DNA of 64,000 nucleotides from an uncultured Tenacibaculum sp. (GTDB lineage: Bacteria; Bacteroidota; Bacteroidia; Flavobacteriales; Flavobacteriaceae), in contig CANLQH010000005.1 in NCBI GenBank assembly GCA_947493285.1, forward strand, positions 1 to 64,000. The letters are read 5' to 3'. This document shows, in pieces, positions 39,254 to 46,671 of the stretch (positions are counted from its first letter, which is position 1; every line of letters begins with the position of its first letter). The notes under the pieces are model-generated. The model was given only the letters and a program-made list of their open reading frames with translations. It was not told the origin of the DNA and did not search any database. A program made the translations under genes and the position numbers.

Positions 39254-39268
39254 GTTTTATAAAAAATC

Positions 39269-39610
39269 ATGACTAAACTTCAACGTAAACAAGAATTTTA
39301 CAATCAAATAAAACTAGGTAAAATGGCATTGAGAAACCAACGTTTCTTAATGTCATTTTTTTATTTAGAAAATGCTCACATCTTAGGGCAAAAACATTTG
39401 TATAGGCATACGCTATCACATTACTGGATGTTAATTCACGGAGTAAAAACCAGAAATTTTAAAGAAATAATTGGTCAATTTACTCGAATCTTGGCTTCCA
39501 TTCTACTCACAAATGTCTGGGTACCCAAAGGAAACACTGGAGGTTCTAATATTTCTCCAATTAAAAGAATTCCTATTAAAAAAGAGCTGCGAAAATATTT
39601 TTCAAAATAA
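39269..39610 (+). CDS. DUF3703 protein
   Basis: This 113-residue soluble protein has FYNQIKLGKMALRNQRFLMSFFYLENAHILGQKHLYRHTLSHYWML (residues 11-55, taken in pieces), which is typical of DUF3703. It ends with a PKGNTGGSNISPIKRIPI segment. His residues in the HILGQ, RHTLSH and IHG positions could bind metal. DUF3703 genes are often found near metal-resistance genes; function is not established. An ECF-type promoter lies directly upstream and the Cys-rich peptide and sigZ genes follow. Confidence 0.8.
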   Translation: MTKLQRKQEFYNQIKLGKMALRNQRFLMSFFYLENAHILGQKHLYRHTLSHYWMLIHGVKTRNFKEIIGQFTRILASILLTNVWVPKGNTGGSNISPIKRIPIKKELRKYFSK

Positions 39611-39611
39611 A

Positions 39612-39638
39612 TGCATCTTTTTACACTTTTAAAAGTCT
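39612..39638 (+). promoter_or_regulatory. ECF-type promoter of the Cys-rich peptide gene
   Basis: TGCATCTTTT-T-ACA and GTCT (39635-39638) repeat the elements and 13-base spacing of the promoter at 39227-39253. GTCT lies 27 bases upstream of the ATG. Confidence 0.6.
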
Positions 39639-39665
39639 ACTATATGAACTTAAAGATTAAATAAG

Positions 39666-39770
39666 ATGAAATATAAAAATCAATGTACTTGTAATTGTGA
39701 CGGTTGTAAAACTGGAAGTTGTGCAAACTGTACTTGCAAAAATTGTACTTGCAATAACTGCAACTGCTAA
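39666..39770 (+). CDS. Cys-rich metallothionein-like peptide
   Basis: This 34-residue ORF begins MKYKNQCTCNCDGCKTGSC and contains 11 cysteines, at positions 7, 9, 11, 14, 19, 22, 24, 27, 29, 32 and 34. They lie in CxC and CxxC spacings (CTCNCDGC, CANCTCKNC, CTCNNCNC). There is no aromatic residue other than one Tyr, and no His. This composition is that of a metallothionein: a cytoplasmic chelator of soft metals such as Cu, Zn or Cd. It is too short for usual gene finders. An ECF-type promoter precedes it, a strong terminator follows, and sigZ is 75 bases downstream. Confidence 0.8.
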   Translation: MKYKNQCTCNCDGCKTGSCANCTCKNCTCNNCNC

Positions 39771-39789
39771 TCTATTATTTGTTAACTAT

Positions 39790-39832
39790 AACAGAAATTA
39801 TTCTTAAATTTATAAAGAGTAATTTCTGTTTT
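39790..39832 (+). terminator. Terminator of the Cys-rich peptide gene
   Basis: AACAGAAATTA and TAATTTCTGTT form an 11-bp stem, extended inward with one G-T pair, followed by TTATT. It separates the peptide gene from sigZ. Confidence 0.75.
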
Positions 39833-39845
39833 ATTCTATATTAAA

Positions 39846-40385
39846 ATGACTACAAATCAAGTTTGGACAAAATATGCTACCGATGTTCAGTTTTTTATTT
39901 TAAGTAAAGTAAAAGACAAAACTGTTACGGATGATATTTTACAAGATACTTTTATAAAAATCCACACAAAACTTCATACGCTAAAAGATCTTAAAAAATT
40001 AAAATCATGGATTTTTACAATTGCTCGTAATTCAATAATGGATTACTTTAAAAGTACAAATCAAACATTTGAATTAGCTAATTTCGAAACAGAAACTAAA
40101 ATAGAAGAGCACAAACATACCGAAAAAGATTGTTTACGAGGTATTTTACAAAGCCTTCCTAAAAAACATAGAGAGCCTTTATTTTTATCAGACATTAAAG
40201 GATTGAAGCAACAGGAAGTAGCAGACACATTAAATCAGAGTTTACCAACAACTAAATCTCAAATTCAACGTGCACGTAAACTAATTGCAAAAGGTTTTAT
40301 GGATTGTTGTGGATTTGTTTTAAACGAAGACGGAAAACTCGTTGGTGAAATTCAAGATAAAGACGACTGTAAAATCTGCGACTAA
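39846..40385 (+). CDS. sigZ: ECF RNA polymerase sigma factor SigZ
   Basis: This 179-residue sigma-70 family factor has region 2 at about 8-75 (DDILQDTFIKIHTKL, LKSWIFTIARNSIMDYFK) and region 4 at about 95-150 (LPKKHREPLFLSDIKGLKQQEVADTLNQSL). The C-terminal tail carries Cys154-Cys155 and Cys175/Cys178 (CKIC), beyond region 4. No anti-sigma factor gene is adjacent, so the Cys tail may itself sense metal or redox state. Its own upstream region lacks the TGCATC/GTCT promoter, so any autoregulation would need read-through from the peptide gene. Confidence 0.9.
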   Translation: MTTNQVWTKYATDVQFFILSKVKDKTVTDDILQDTFIKIHTKLHTLKDLKKLKSWIFTIARNSIMDYFKSTNQTFELANFETETKIEEHKHTEKDCLRGILQSLPKKHREPLFLSDIKGLKQQEVADTLNQSLPTTKSQIQRARKLIAKGFMDCCGFVLNEDGKLVGEIQDKDDCKICD

Positions 40386-40401
40386 TTTACCTTATTTCAT
40401 T

Positions 40402-40431
40402 TTGCTGTTTTTCTTTTTTTAAATATGTTTG
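40402..40431 (+). promoter_or_regulatory. Sigma-A promoter of the SLATT-type gene
   Basis: TTG (40402-40404), then 19 bases, then TATGTTTG (40424-40431): a complete TTG-N19-TAnnTTTG match, 18 bases before the ATG at 40450. Confidence 0.75.
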
Positions 40432-40449
40432 AAAAAGAATTAACTAGCT

Positions 40450-40902
40450 ATGAACAATACCCCTTCACGATTTGAAATTTTACAAATAGAAATTGAAAAA
40501 ATGATTCAATTTGCCTCTTGTCGCGCCAAACAAAACAAGAAAAAATCGTTTCGAATTTACATTAGTATTGCCATTTCTTCAGCATTAATTACTTTTTTAG
40601 TTGCTGTAGGCGATGATTTTAAAGAATATAGAACTATTATTAAAATACTAACTTTATTTTTTAGTGCAGCAAGTACAATATTTGCTGCTTGGGACGGATT
40701 TTATAACCACAAAGAATTATGGGTTATTTATGGTGAAACTCGAGGTCGTTTAAAAGAGTTAGAGTTAAAAACCAAATTGGCTACAGAAGAAGATAAAAAC
40801 AATGCTGACTTTATTGATCAAATTCATAAAGAATTTCAATCTGTAGTTAATCATGGAAGCTTCAAATGGAAAGAGCTTCGATTAGAAGAAAATGGTAATT
40901 AA
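40450..40902 (+). CDS. DUF4231/SLATT-type small membrane protein
   Basis: This 150-residue protein has two membrane segments (about 35-55 and 68-86) flanked by charged amphipathic helices. The order is an N-terminal helix, two TM segments, then WDGFYNHKELWVIYGETRGRLKELELK (about 89-115). This matches the SLATT/DUF4231 architecture, which has been proposed to form pores in conflict or stress systems. It has its own housekeeping promoter and is downstream of sigZ. Pore formation is inference from the family. Confidence 0.75.
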   Translation: MNNTPSRFEILQIEIEKMIQFASCRAKQNKKKSFRIYISIAISSALITFLVAVGDDFKEYRTIIKILTLFFSAASTIFAAWDGFYNHKELWVIYGETRGRLKELELKTKLATEEDKNNADFIDQIHKEFQSVVNHGSFKWKELRLEENGN

Positions 40903-40903
40903 C

Positions 40904-41662
40904 TTATATTAATTTATTATTAGTTACATACCTAATAGCCTCACTTATATTGGCTACATCCAATTTTTCAAAAAGTTTTTTTCTATGAAATTTAACAGTA
41001 TCTGGTGATACAAATATTTTTTCTGCAATTTCTTTAATTGAATATCCTCTTATTGAATATTGTATTATTTCTTTCTCTCTATCAGTAAGTTTTATTTCTT
41101 CTAAATTTTTCCAATAATCGCCTTCTAAATCATATTTATACACAATACCTCTACCCTTTTTATATACAGTAATATTTCCTGATTTTAATCTAGTAGATAA
41201 TGAAACAACACAAAGAGCTTTCCACACCTTTCCTTCTTCATTCAAAAATATAGGAGTTAATTTTTGATTAATTAAGATAGACTTCCCTTCTTTTGTTTTT
41301 AAAAGAAAGTCATACGATATCGTATAGTCTTTACGCTCTTCTAAAGGCTTTGTTTCATAAAGATCAAAACCAATAGTATTTATTTTCAATAATAACTCTA
41401 AATCTTCTTGAGGCACATATTTAAAATAAAATTCATACCCCATTTCTTTTACTTCTTCAGGAGTATGACCACATAAAAACAAAGGGTTATCTGACACATA
41501 ATCAAATCCTTTTTTTTCATAATCAATAACATAAAGACTACTGTAAGTAGTTCTTGAAAAGGCTTTTATAACCTCAATATAATTACTTGTTTGATCTATT
41601 ACATTTTTTGTTAACTCGTTAACAGTATTCTTAGAGTTAAAAAAAGAATTAACGTCAGTCAT
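40904..41662 (-). CDS. PAS-LuxR transcriptional regulator
   Basis: This 252-residue protein has a PAS-like sensor region (about 40-165, with YVSDNPLFLCGHTPEEVKEMGYEFYFKYV). A LuxR-type HTH lies at the C-terminus (about 190-250: LTDREKEIIQYSIRGYSIKEIAEKIFVSPDTVKFHRKKLFEKL). No receiver domain is present, so it probably senses a small ligand or redox state directly. Its gene is convergent with the SLATT gene (2-base gap). Two similar palindromes upstream of its start could be operators. Confidence 0.88.
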   Translation of the reverse strand: MTDVNSFFNSKNTVNELTKNVIDQTSNYIEVIKAFSRTTYSSLYVIDYEKKGFDYVSDNPLFLCGHTPEEVKEMGYEFYFKYVPQEDLELLLKINTIGFDLYETKPLEERKDYTISYDFLLKTKEGKSILINQKLTPIFLNEEGKVWKALCVVSLSTRLKSGNITVYKKGRGIVYKYDLEGDYWKNLEEIKLTDREKEIIQYSIRGYSIKEIAEKIFVSPDTVKFHRKKLFEKLDVANISEAIRYVTNNKLI

Positions 41663-41706
41663 ATAGTTTCTAAATCTTCATTTCAAGGTAAATATACCAT
41701 TAAAAA

Positions 41707-41724
41707 ACTACCCGAAAGAGTAGT
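41707..41724. promoter_or_regulatory. Candidate LuxR-type operator 1
   Basis: ACTACCCGAAAGAGTAGT is an imperfect palindrome (ACTAC / GTAGT) 45 bases upstream of the PAS-LuxR gene start. It resembles the second copy at 41772-41789. Confidence 0.4.
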
Positions 41725-41771
41725 GTTAAAAATAAAAATTATAACTAAGCAAACCCTATTTGTTTATAAAA

Positions 41772-41789
41772 ACTACTCTTAAGTGTAAT
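41772..41789. promoter_or_regulatory. Candidate LuxR-type operator 2
   Basis: ACTACTCTTAAGTGTAAT matches copy 1 at 12 of 18 positions and has an inner TACTCTTAAGTGTA near-palindrome. It lies between the PAS-LuxR gene and the divergent ABA4-like gene. Confidence 0.4.
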
Positions 41790-41949
41790 ATTTAAAGGCT
41801 TATCACTCATTAGTTTTGAGGTTATAAAACATAAATAATAATTCTAATGATAAAAATAATACTGAAACTAATTATAAACTTAATTCAATTTTTGATAATG
41901 TATTTATCTTAAAATAAGTCAATTATCTAAGATTATAATTCTAAAAAAA

Positions 41950-42381
41950 ATGACAACTACTCAAGTTTTTTCTATAGCTGGCATGATTACAACACCAATG
42001 TGGATTTTAATGATATTTTTTCCAAAATGGAAAGTAACCAATTACTTAATAAGTTTTAAAATAGTTCCCATAATACTATCTTTTATTTACACCATTTATA
42101 TTATTAATACTATTAGCATTAATGGTATGCCCGATTATGGGAATCTAGATTCTGTTATGAAATTATTTACAGAAGAAAATGCGGTTTTAGCTGGTTGGGT
42201 ACACTATCTCGTTTTCGATCTTATTATTGGTATGTGGATACTTAATGCATCCAAAAAACTTAATATCCATCAGTTAATAATAGCTCCTTGTTTATTCGCA
42301 ACTTTTATGTTTGGTCCTGTTGGGTTTCTTCTTTTTTTCATCATTAAAATTATTAAACAAAATAAATTACAATGTTCTTAA
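41950..42381 (+). CDS. ABA4-like membrane protein
   Basis: This 143-residue membrane protein has four hydrophobic segments. WVHYLVFDLIIGMW and FMFGPVGFLLFFI match ABA4-like (DUF4281) proteins, related to the plant neoxanthin-synthesis factor ABA4 and common in bacteria. The bacterial role is not established, though a link to carotenoid or lipid chemistry has been suggested. It overlaps the next gene by 10 bases, so the two are translated as a unit. Confidence 0.78.
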   Translation: MTTTQVFSIAGMITTPMWILMIFFPKWKVTNYLISFKIVPIILSFIYTIYIINTISINGMPDYGNLDSVMKLFTEENAVLAGWVHYLVFDLIIGMWILNASKKLNIHQLIIAPCLFATFMFGPVGFLLFFIIKIIKQNKLQCS

Positions 42382-43169
42382 AACAAATACTTAACACAGT
42401 AAAAAAACAGAGTCCGATACTTTTCGGAATTGTCTTAATTCATTTCGTTTTTATTCTAATATCTTTAATAGGTCTTTTTATTGATGATAGATCTTTAATG
42501 GGTGTTAACGTATGGACAAAGCCTTTAAAATTCTCGGTATCAGGAGGTATATATATATTAACTATTGGATATTTCATAACCTTATATCCTTTTTCCAAAA
42601 GAAAGAAAGACATACTTAACAATATCGTTTCATGGACTATGCTTATTGAATTTGGTATTATTATTTATCAAGCTTCAAGAGGAGTTCAATCACATTATAA
42701 TAAAGACACAAATTTTGATGCTCTCTTATTTGCTGGAATGGGGCTAATGGTTTTAATCAATTTTTTTATTATGCTTTTCTTCATTTTTGAAACAATTAGA
42801 TTAAAACTAAGAACCACAAGATCAATTCAATTCGCAATATTATTAGGATGGATAATTATAGTTGTTGGTAGCTGGATAGGTCAGCAAATGATAAACCAAA
42901 TGTCACATAACGTTGGGATAGCAGATGGAGGCGCAGGATTACCTTTAGTTAACTGGAGTACTATTGCTGGTGATTTAAGGGTAGCTCACTTTTTTGGATT
43001 ACATGGTTTACAAATAATTCCGCTTTTTGCTTTATGGTTATCTAATAAATGGAAAGCTGCTAACAAATTTCAAATTATTACTGTATTTGCTTTTGGATTA
43101 ATTTATTCTTCATGGATTGGATATACTTTTTACCAAGCTAAACAAGCCATCCCTCTTATCAATTTATAA
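42372..43169 (+). CDS. Polytopic membrane protein of unknown function
   Basis: This 265-residue protein has about seven hydrophobic segments. It shows VWTKPLKFSVSGGIYIL near 50, SHYNKDTNFDALLFAGMG near 107 and VAHFFGLHGLQIIPLFALWLS near 206, with conserved-looking His in the last. I do not recognise a named family. It overlaps the ABA4-like gene by 10 bases, so a shared pathway is likely. Confidence 0.7.
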   Translation: MFLKQILNTVKKQSPILFGIVLIHFVFILISLIGLFIDDRSLMGVNVWTKPLKFSVSGGIYILTIGYFITLYPFSKRKKDILNNIVSWTMLIEFGIIIYQASRGVQSHYNKDTNFDALLFAGMGLMVLINFFIMLFFIFETIRLKLRTTRSIQFAILLGWIIIVVGSWIGQQMINQMSHNVGIADGGAGLPLVNWSTIAGDLRVAHFFGLHGLQIIPLFALWLSNKWKAANKFQIITVFAFGLIYSSWIGYTFYQAKQAIPLINL

Positions 43170-43225
43170 AATCACTGATTTAACTAAATAAACATCATAA
43201 ATAATAAAATCAGCTACATACTATC

Positions 43226-44866
43226 ATGAAAAAACTACTATTAATACTCAACTTACTATTTTTCTTTCAATTATCAGCCCAAGAAAAATTAACTACTAAA
43301 CAATGGCAAGACGATCTTCGTTTTTTACAAAATACAGTACATAAAGATTATTCACATCTTTTTGTAAAAACAACCAAAAATGTTTTTGATACTGAGGTAG
43401 AATTATTTTATAAGAGCATTCCAAATATAACACAACACGAAATAGTTGTTGGTTTTTCTCGATTAGTGTCCTTATTTAAATATGGGCATACCTATGTAAG
43501 TTTCCTTCAAAAACCTTATACGTTTTCTCAATTACCTTTTAACTTATATAAATTTAACGATGGTGTTTATATACAAGGAACACATAAAAAATACATTAAA
43601 GCAATTGGAGCTAAAGTTATAGCAATAGAAAAAACACCAATTTTAGAAGCTCTAAAAACAATTGAACCAACTGTAGAATCAGAAAATTCACAATATTTTA
43701 AAGCTTATGGAATTAACAATTTAAGGTATCCTGAAGTATTACATGCCCAAAAAATAACAAAAACTCTTCAAAATGAAATCGTTCTTACTTTAGAAAAAGA
43801 TGGTAAAATATTCTCACAATCTTTTGAGGTAATGAAAAAAGGAGAGAATATGCCTAAGCATCGTGGTTATGTTAAACAAAATGAAAATTGGCTCGATGCA
43901 AGAGAGCAATCAATAACTCCATTATATTTAAAAAATCTTAACAAGGTTTACTTTTTCGAATATTTACAAAAAGAAAAAACTGTATATGTTAGGCATAGTA
44001 GAATTGCAAACGATTCTGAAGAAAATACCGAAACTTTTTACAAACGAGTTTTTGATTTTGTTGAAAATAATGACGTTGAGAAATTAATTATTGATGTTCG
44101 TTTAAACGGAGGAGGAAATAGTTATTTAAACAAACCTATTATTACTGGAATTATCGAAACTAAAAAAATAAATCAAATTGGGAGCTTATATGTAATTATT
44201 GGTAAACGTACTTATTCTGCGGCTCAAAATTTAGTTAATGAATTACACAATTATACAAATGCTATTTTTGTAGGTGAGCCAACTGCTGAAAATGTAAATT
44301 TTTGGGGAGATGCACGTCCGGTAACTTTACCAAACAGCAATCTTACTATTCAGTTATCATATGCTTGGTGGCAAGGGAAACCTATATGGGAATACGCTGA
44401 ATGGTTAGCTCCTCAAATCCCAATAGAAATGAGTTTTTCAGAATATGCATCTAATCAAGATCCTGTATTAAATGCTGCATTATCTTTTTCTGGAAAAGAT
44501 TTTAAAATAAACCCATTAGAATATATAAGAGAATTATATATGGCTGGTAATCCCCAGAAATTGGCTACAGAAGTTATGAAGATGGTAAAAGATCCTCGAT
44601 ATTCTTTTATTGATTTTGAAGCCGAATTAAGTAAATCTGCTCTTCGTATGTTAAGTGTTAAACAAGAGCAAGCTGCTATTCAAATATTCTCATTTATTAT
44701 TCAATTATTTCCTAACTCTGCTAATGCTTATTTAAATTTAGGAAAAGCTTATTTAAAAGTTGGTAATAAAGAGAAGGCTAAAAATTTATTTAATAAAACG
44801 ATATCTTTAGATTCTGATGGAAAAGTGGGAGAATTTGCTATGAAAACGCTAAATACTATTAAATAA
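43226..44866 (+). CDS. S41-type peptidase with C-terminal TPR
   Basis: This 546-residue exported protein has a signal peptide ending QLSAQ (about 19). An S41-like core shows FSRLVSLFKYGHTYVSF (about 75-91), IIDVRLNGGGNSY (about 289-301) and a nucleophile region GKRTYSAAQNLVNEL (Ser near 333), then FVGEPTAENVNFWGDAR. The C-terminal about 70 residues form two TPR-like hairpins (AYLNLGKAYLKVGNKEKAKNLF). No PDZ domain is apparent. It probably degrades peptides in the periplasm. Confidence 0.8.
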   Translation: MKKLLLILNLLFFFQLSAQEKLTTKQWQDDLRFLQNTVHKDYSHLFVKTTKNVFDTEVELFYKSIPNITQHEIVVGFSRLVSLFKYGHTYVSFLQKPYTFSQLPFNLYKFNDGVYIQGTHKKYIKAIGAKVIAIEKTPILEALKTIEPTVESENSQYFKAYGINNLRYPEVLHAQKITKTLQNEIVLTLEKDGKIFSQSFEVMKKGENMPKHRGYVKQNENWLDAREQSITPLYLKNLNKVYFFEYLQKEKTVYVRHSRIANDSEENTETFYKRVFDFVENNDVEKLIIDVRLNGGGNSYLNKPIITGIIETKKINQIGSLYVIIGKRTYSAAQNLVNELHNYTNAIFVGEPTAENVNFWGDARPVTLPNSNLTIQLSYAWWQGKPIWEYAEWLAPQIPIEMSFSEYASNQDPVLNAALSFSGKDFKINPLEYIRELYMAGNPQKLATEVMKMVKDPRYSFIDFEAELSKSALRMLSVKQEQAAIQIFSFIIQLFPNSANAYLNLGKAYLKVGNKEKAKNLFNKTISLDSDGKVGEFAMKTLNTIK

Positions 44867-44899
44867 AAGTCTTAACTGAATTTAATAATGTTATTGATA

Positions 44900-44941
44900 A
44901 ACGATGACTATGCGTTGTTAAAAAGACGCTTAGTCATCGTT
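44900..44941 (+). terminator. Probable terminator of the S41-TPR gene
   Basis: AACGATGACTA and TAGTCATCGTT form an 11-bp stem, continued inside by GCG / CGC. The tail is TATATA rather than a T run, so termination strength is uncertain. Confidence 0.55.
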
Positions 44942-44998
44942 ATATATAAATTAAAGCTCTTACCTTAGATAACAAACTAAAAATTATCAATAAAAACA

Positions 44999-45817
44999 AT
45001 GCCTCTTTTTTTAAAACAAAAAATCAACTTTGAAAATTACTGGATTAAAAACGGCTTCTTTATTATAGTATTTTCTATCGTTATTAATCACTTTACTGCA
45101 CCAGAAAACTTTCCATTTAATAGAAACTACCAATTTCCTTTAATTCCAATTATTGCTTCTATTATTGGTGGTAGTGTTGCTATTATTATTGCATATTTCA
45201 ATTTTAAATACTTTAAAAGCAAATACTTTTCTGAAAAAATTAATTCAAAAACATTATTGCTTTTCTTATTTTCAACTTTAGGATATGTTACTATATTTTA
45301 TATTCCTTTTTATTATGTTTCAAACTTTTTGGTCAATGGGAAAGTAGATTATAACTTTTACTATCTATTAAATGGACTTTTAGTTTCTTTATTAATAGAC
45401 ACTATACTAATTTCTCTTTTATTTTCATCTGATATATACAAACTGCATAAACTTAACTCAATTCAGGGAATACTTAAAGTGCAACAAAGTGGAAAAATAA
45501 CGTTGGTTGAGCATTCTGAAATAGCTTTTATGTATAGTGAAAACAAAATTGTATACATTGTAAAAACAGATGGAACTTTAATTATGACTGATTTTACTTT
45601 AAACGAAATTGAAAATAAAGTAAATGAACAAAGCTTTTTTAGAACTAATAGACAAACTATAATCCACCCTCGTTCTATAGAACAAATACAATCTATAGAA
45701 AACGGAAAATTATCTGTATTACTAAAACCTGCAATTTCTAATGAAGAATCTTTACAAATAAATATTAGTAGATATAAAAAACAAGCATTTATGAATTGGT
45801 TTCAAAATAAAACTTAA
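44999..45817 (+). CDS. Membrane-anchored LytTR transcriptional regulator
   Basis: This 272-residue protein has four hydrophobic segments in residues 18-145 and a C-terminal LytTR DNA-binding domain (about 168-270: IAFMYSENKIVYIVKTDGTL, FFRTNRQTIIHPRSIEQIQ). It has no receiver domain, so the membrane part is the likely sensor. A LytTR-type direct repeat (ACTATTCAG and ACCATTCGG, 22 bases apart) stands just downstream of it and upstream of the CPBP protease gene, which is its probable target. Confidence 0.88.
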   Translation: MPLFLKQKINFENYWIKNGFFIIVFSIVINHFTAPENFPFNRNYQFPLIPIIASIIGGSVAIIIAYFNFKYFKSKYFSEKINSKTLLLFLFSTLGYVTIFYIPFYYVSNFLVNGKVDYNFYYLLNGLLVSLLIDTILISLLFSSDIYKLHKLNSIQGILKVQQSGKITLVEHSEIAFMYSENKIVYIVKTDGTLIMTDFTLNEIENKVNEQSFFRTNRQTIIHPRSIEQIQSIENGKLSVLLKPAISNEESLQINISRYKKQAFMNWFQNKT

Positions 45818-45826
45818 AATACATAG

Positions 45827-45857
45827 ACTATTCAGTAATTATTTTGATACCATTCGG
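45827..45857 (+). promoter_or_regulatory. LytTR-type direct repeat upstream of the CPBP gene
   Basis: ACTATTCAG (45827-45835) and ACCATTCGG (45849-45857) start 22 bases apart, and both are followed by TAA. Repeat length and pitch match known LytTR operators. It lies 76 bases upstream of the protease ATG. A TTACTTTG sequence at 45901-45908 could serve as the -7 box (one mismatch). Confidence 0.6.
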
Positions 45858-45932
45858 TAAAAACAAGCTATATATCAGTGTTTTTCTTGCTTTATCGTTT
45901 TTACTTTGTTTAAAATTTAAAACGAATAAACA

Positions 45933-46583
45933 ATGAAAAAAGCCTTTTTAACTTCAAACTTAACACCAATAATTACTATTGTTATTTGCTGTATTTTATA
46001 CTTATCAGGAAATTTTCAAATGATTACAGGAGGTATTATAGTTTTAATAGCAAGTGCTATAGAATACAAAAAAGATCTCTTTAAATCTTTAGGTTTTCAA
46101 CGAGATAAATTCAATATAAAAAATTTATTAATCATAGCTCCATTAGTTGGTGCTGCAATTTTTTTGTTTTATGGCTATGTAATGTTACCTAGTATTACTT
46201 ACCTTACTGAACAACCTATTGATCTTTCTGTATTTGACCCTTACAAAGGAAACTTAACCGCATGTATTAGCCTACTTGCTTATATTTGGGCATCGGCTGC
46301 GTTTGGTGAAGAAATAGTATTTAGAGGTTATTTAATGAGACAGTTTACTAAATTTTTTGGTTCAAGTACCGTGAGTCTTGTTTTTAACATTCTTCTTTTA
46401 GGTATTCTTTTTGGTTACGTTCATGCATACCAAGGAATAAGCGGACAGCTTTTATCAGGTATTACTGGAATGTTTTTAGCTATTCTTTTTCATTTCAAGA
46501 AGAATGATTTATGGTTTAACGTAGCAGTTCATGGGTTTATTGATACCGTTTTTGTATTATTTCTTTACTATGGATGGATATAG
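45933..46583 (+). CDS. CPBP family intramembrane protease
   Basis: This 216-residue protein has about six hydrophobic segments. CPBP motif 1 is AAFGEEIVFRGYLMRQF (about 125-141), His is present in LFGYVHAYQG (motif 2), and motif 3 is NVAVHGFIDTVF. Members are glutamic/metallo-type intramembrane proteases or immunity-like proteins. A LytTR operator-like repeat in front and a membrane LytTR gene upstream point to a sensor-regulated protease unit. Confidence 0.87.
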   Translation: MKKAFLTSNLTPIITIVICCILYLSGNFQMITGGIIVLIASAIEYKKDLFKSLGFQRDKFNIKNLLIIAPLVGAAIFLFYGYVMLPSITYLTEQPIDLSVFDPYKGNLTACISLLAYIWASAAFGEEIVFRGYLMRQFTKFFGSSTVSLVFNILLLGILFGYVHAYQGISGQLLSGITGMFLAILFHFKKNDLWFNVAVHGFIDTVFVLFLYYGWI

Positions 46584-46603
46584 TACATAAATAATTCAAA
46601 CTT

Positions 46604-46651
46604 AAAAAAGTCTTGGCTTTAGTTCTTTTTTACTAAAACAAGACTTTTTAT
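46604..46651. terminator. Terminator between the CPBP and TPR genes
   Basis: AAAAGTCTTG and CAAGACTTTT form a 10-bp stem with a long T-rich loop, flanked by A and T runs, between two convergent genes. Confidence 0.65.
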
Positions 46652-46671
46652 TTAGTTTGTTTACAGAACTA

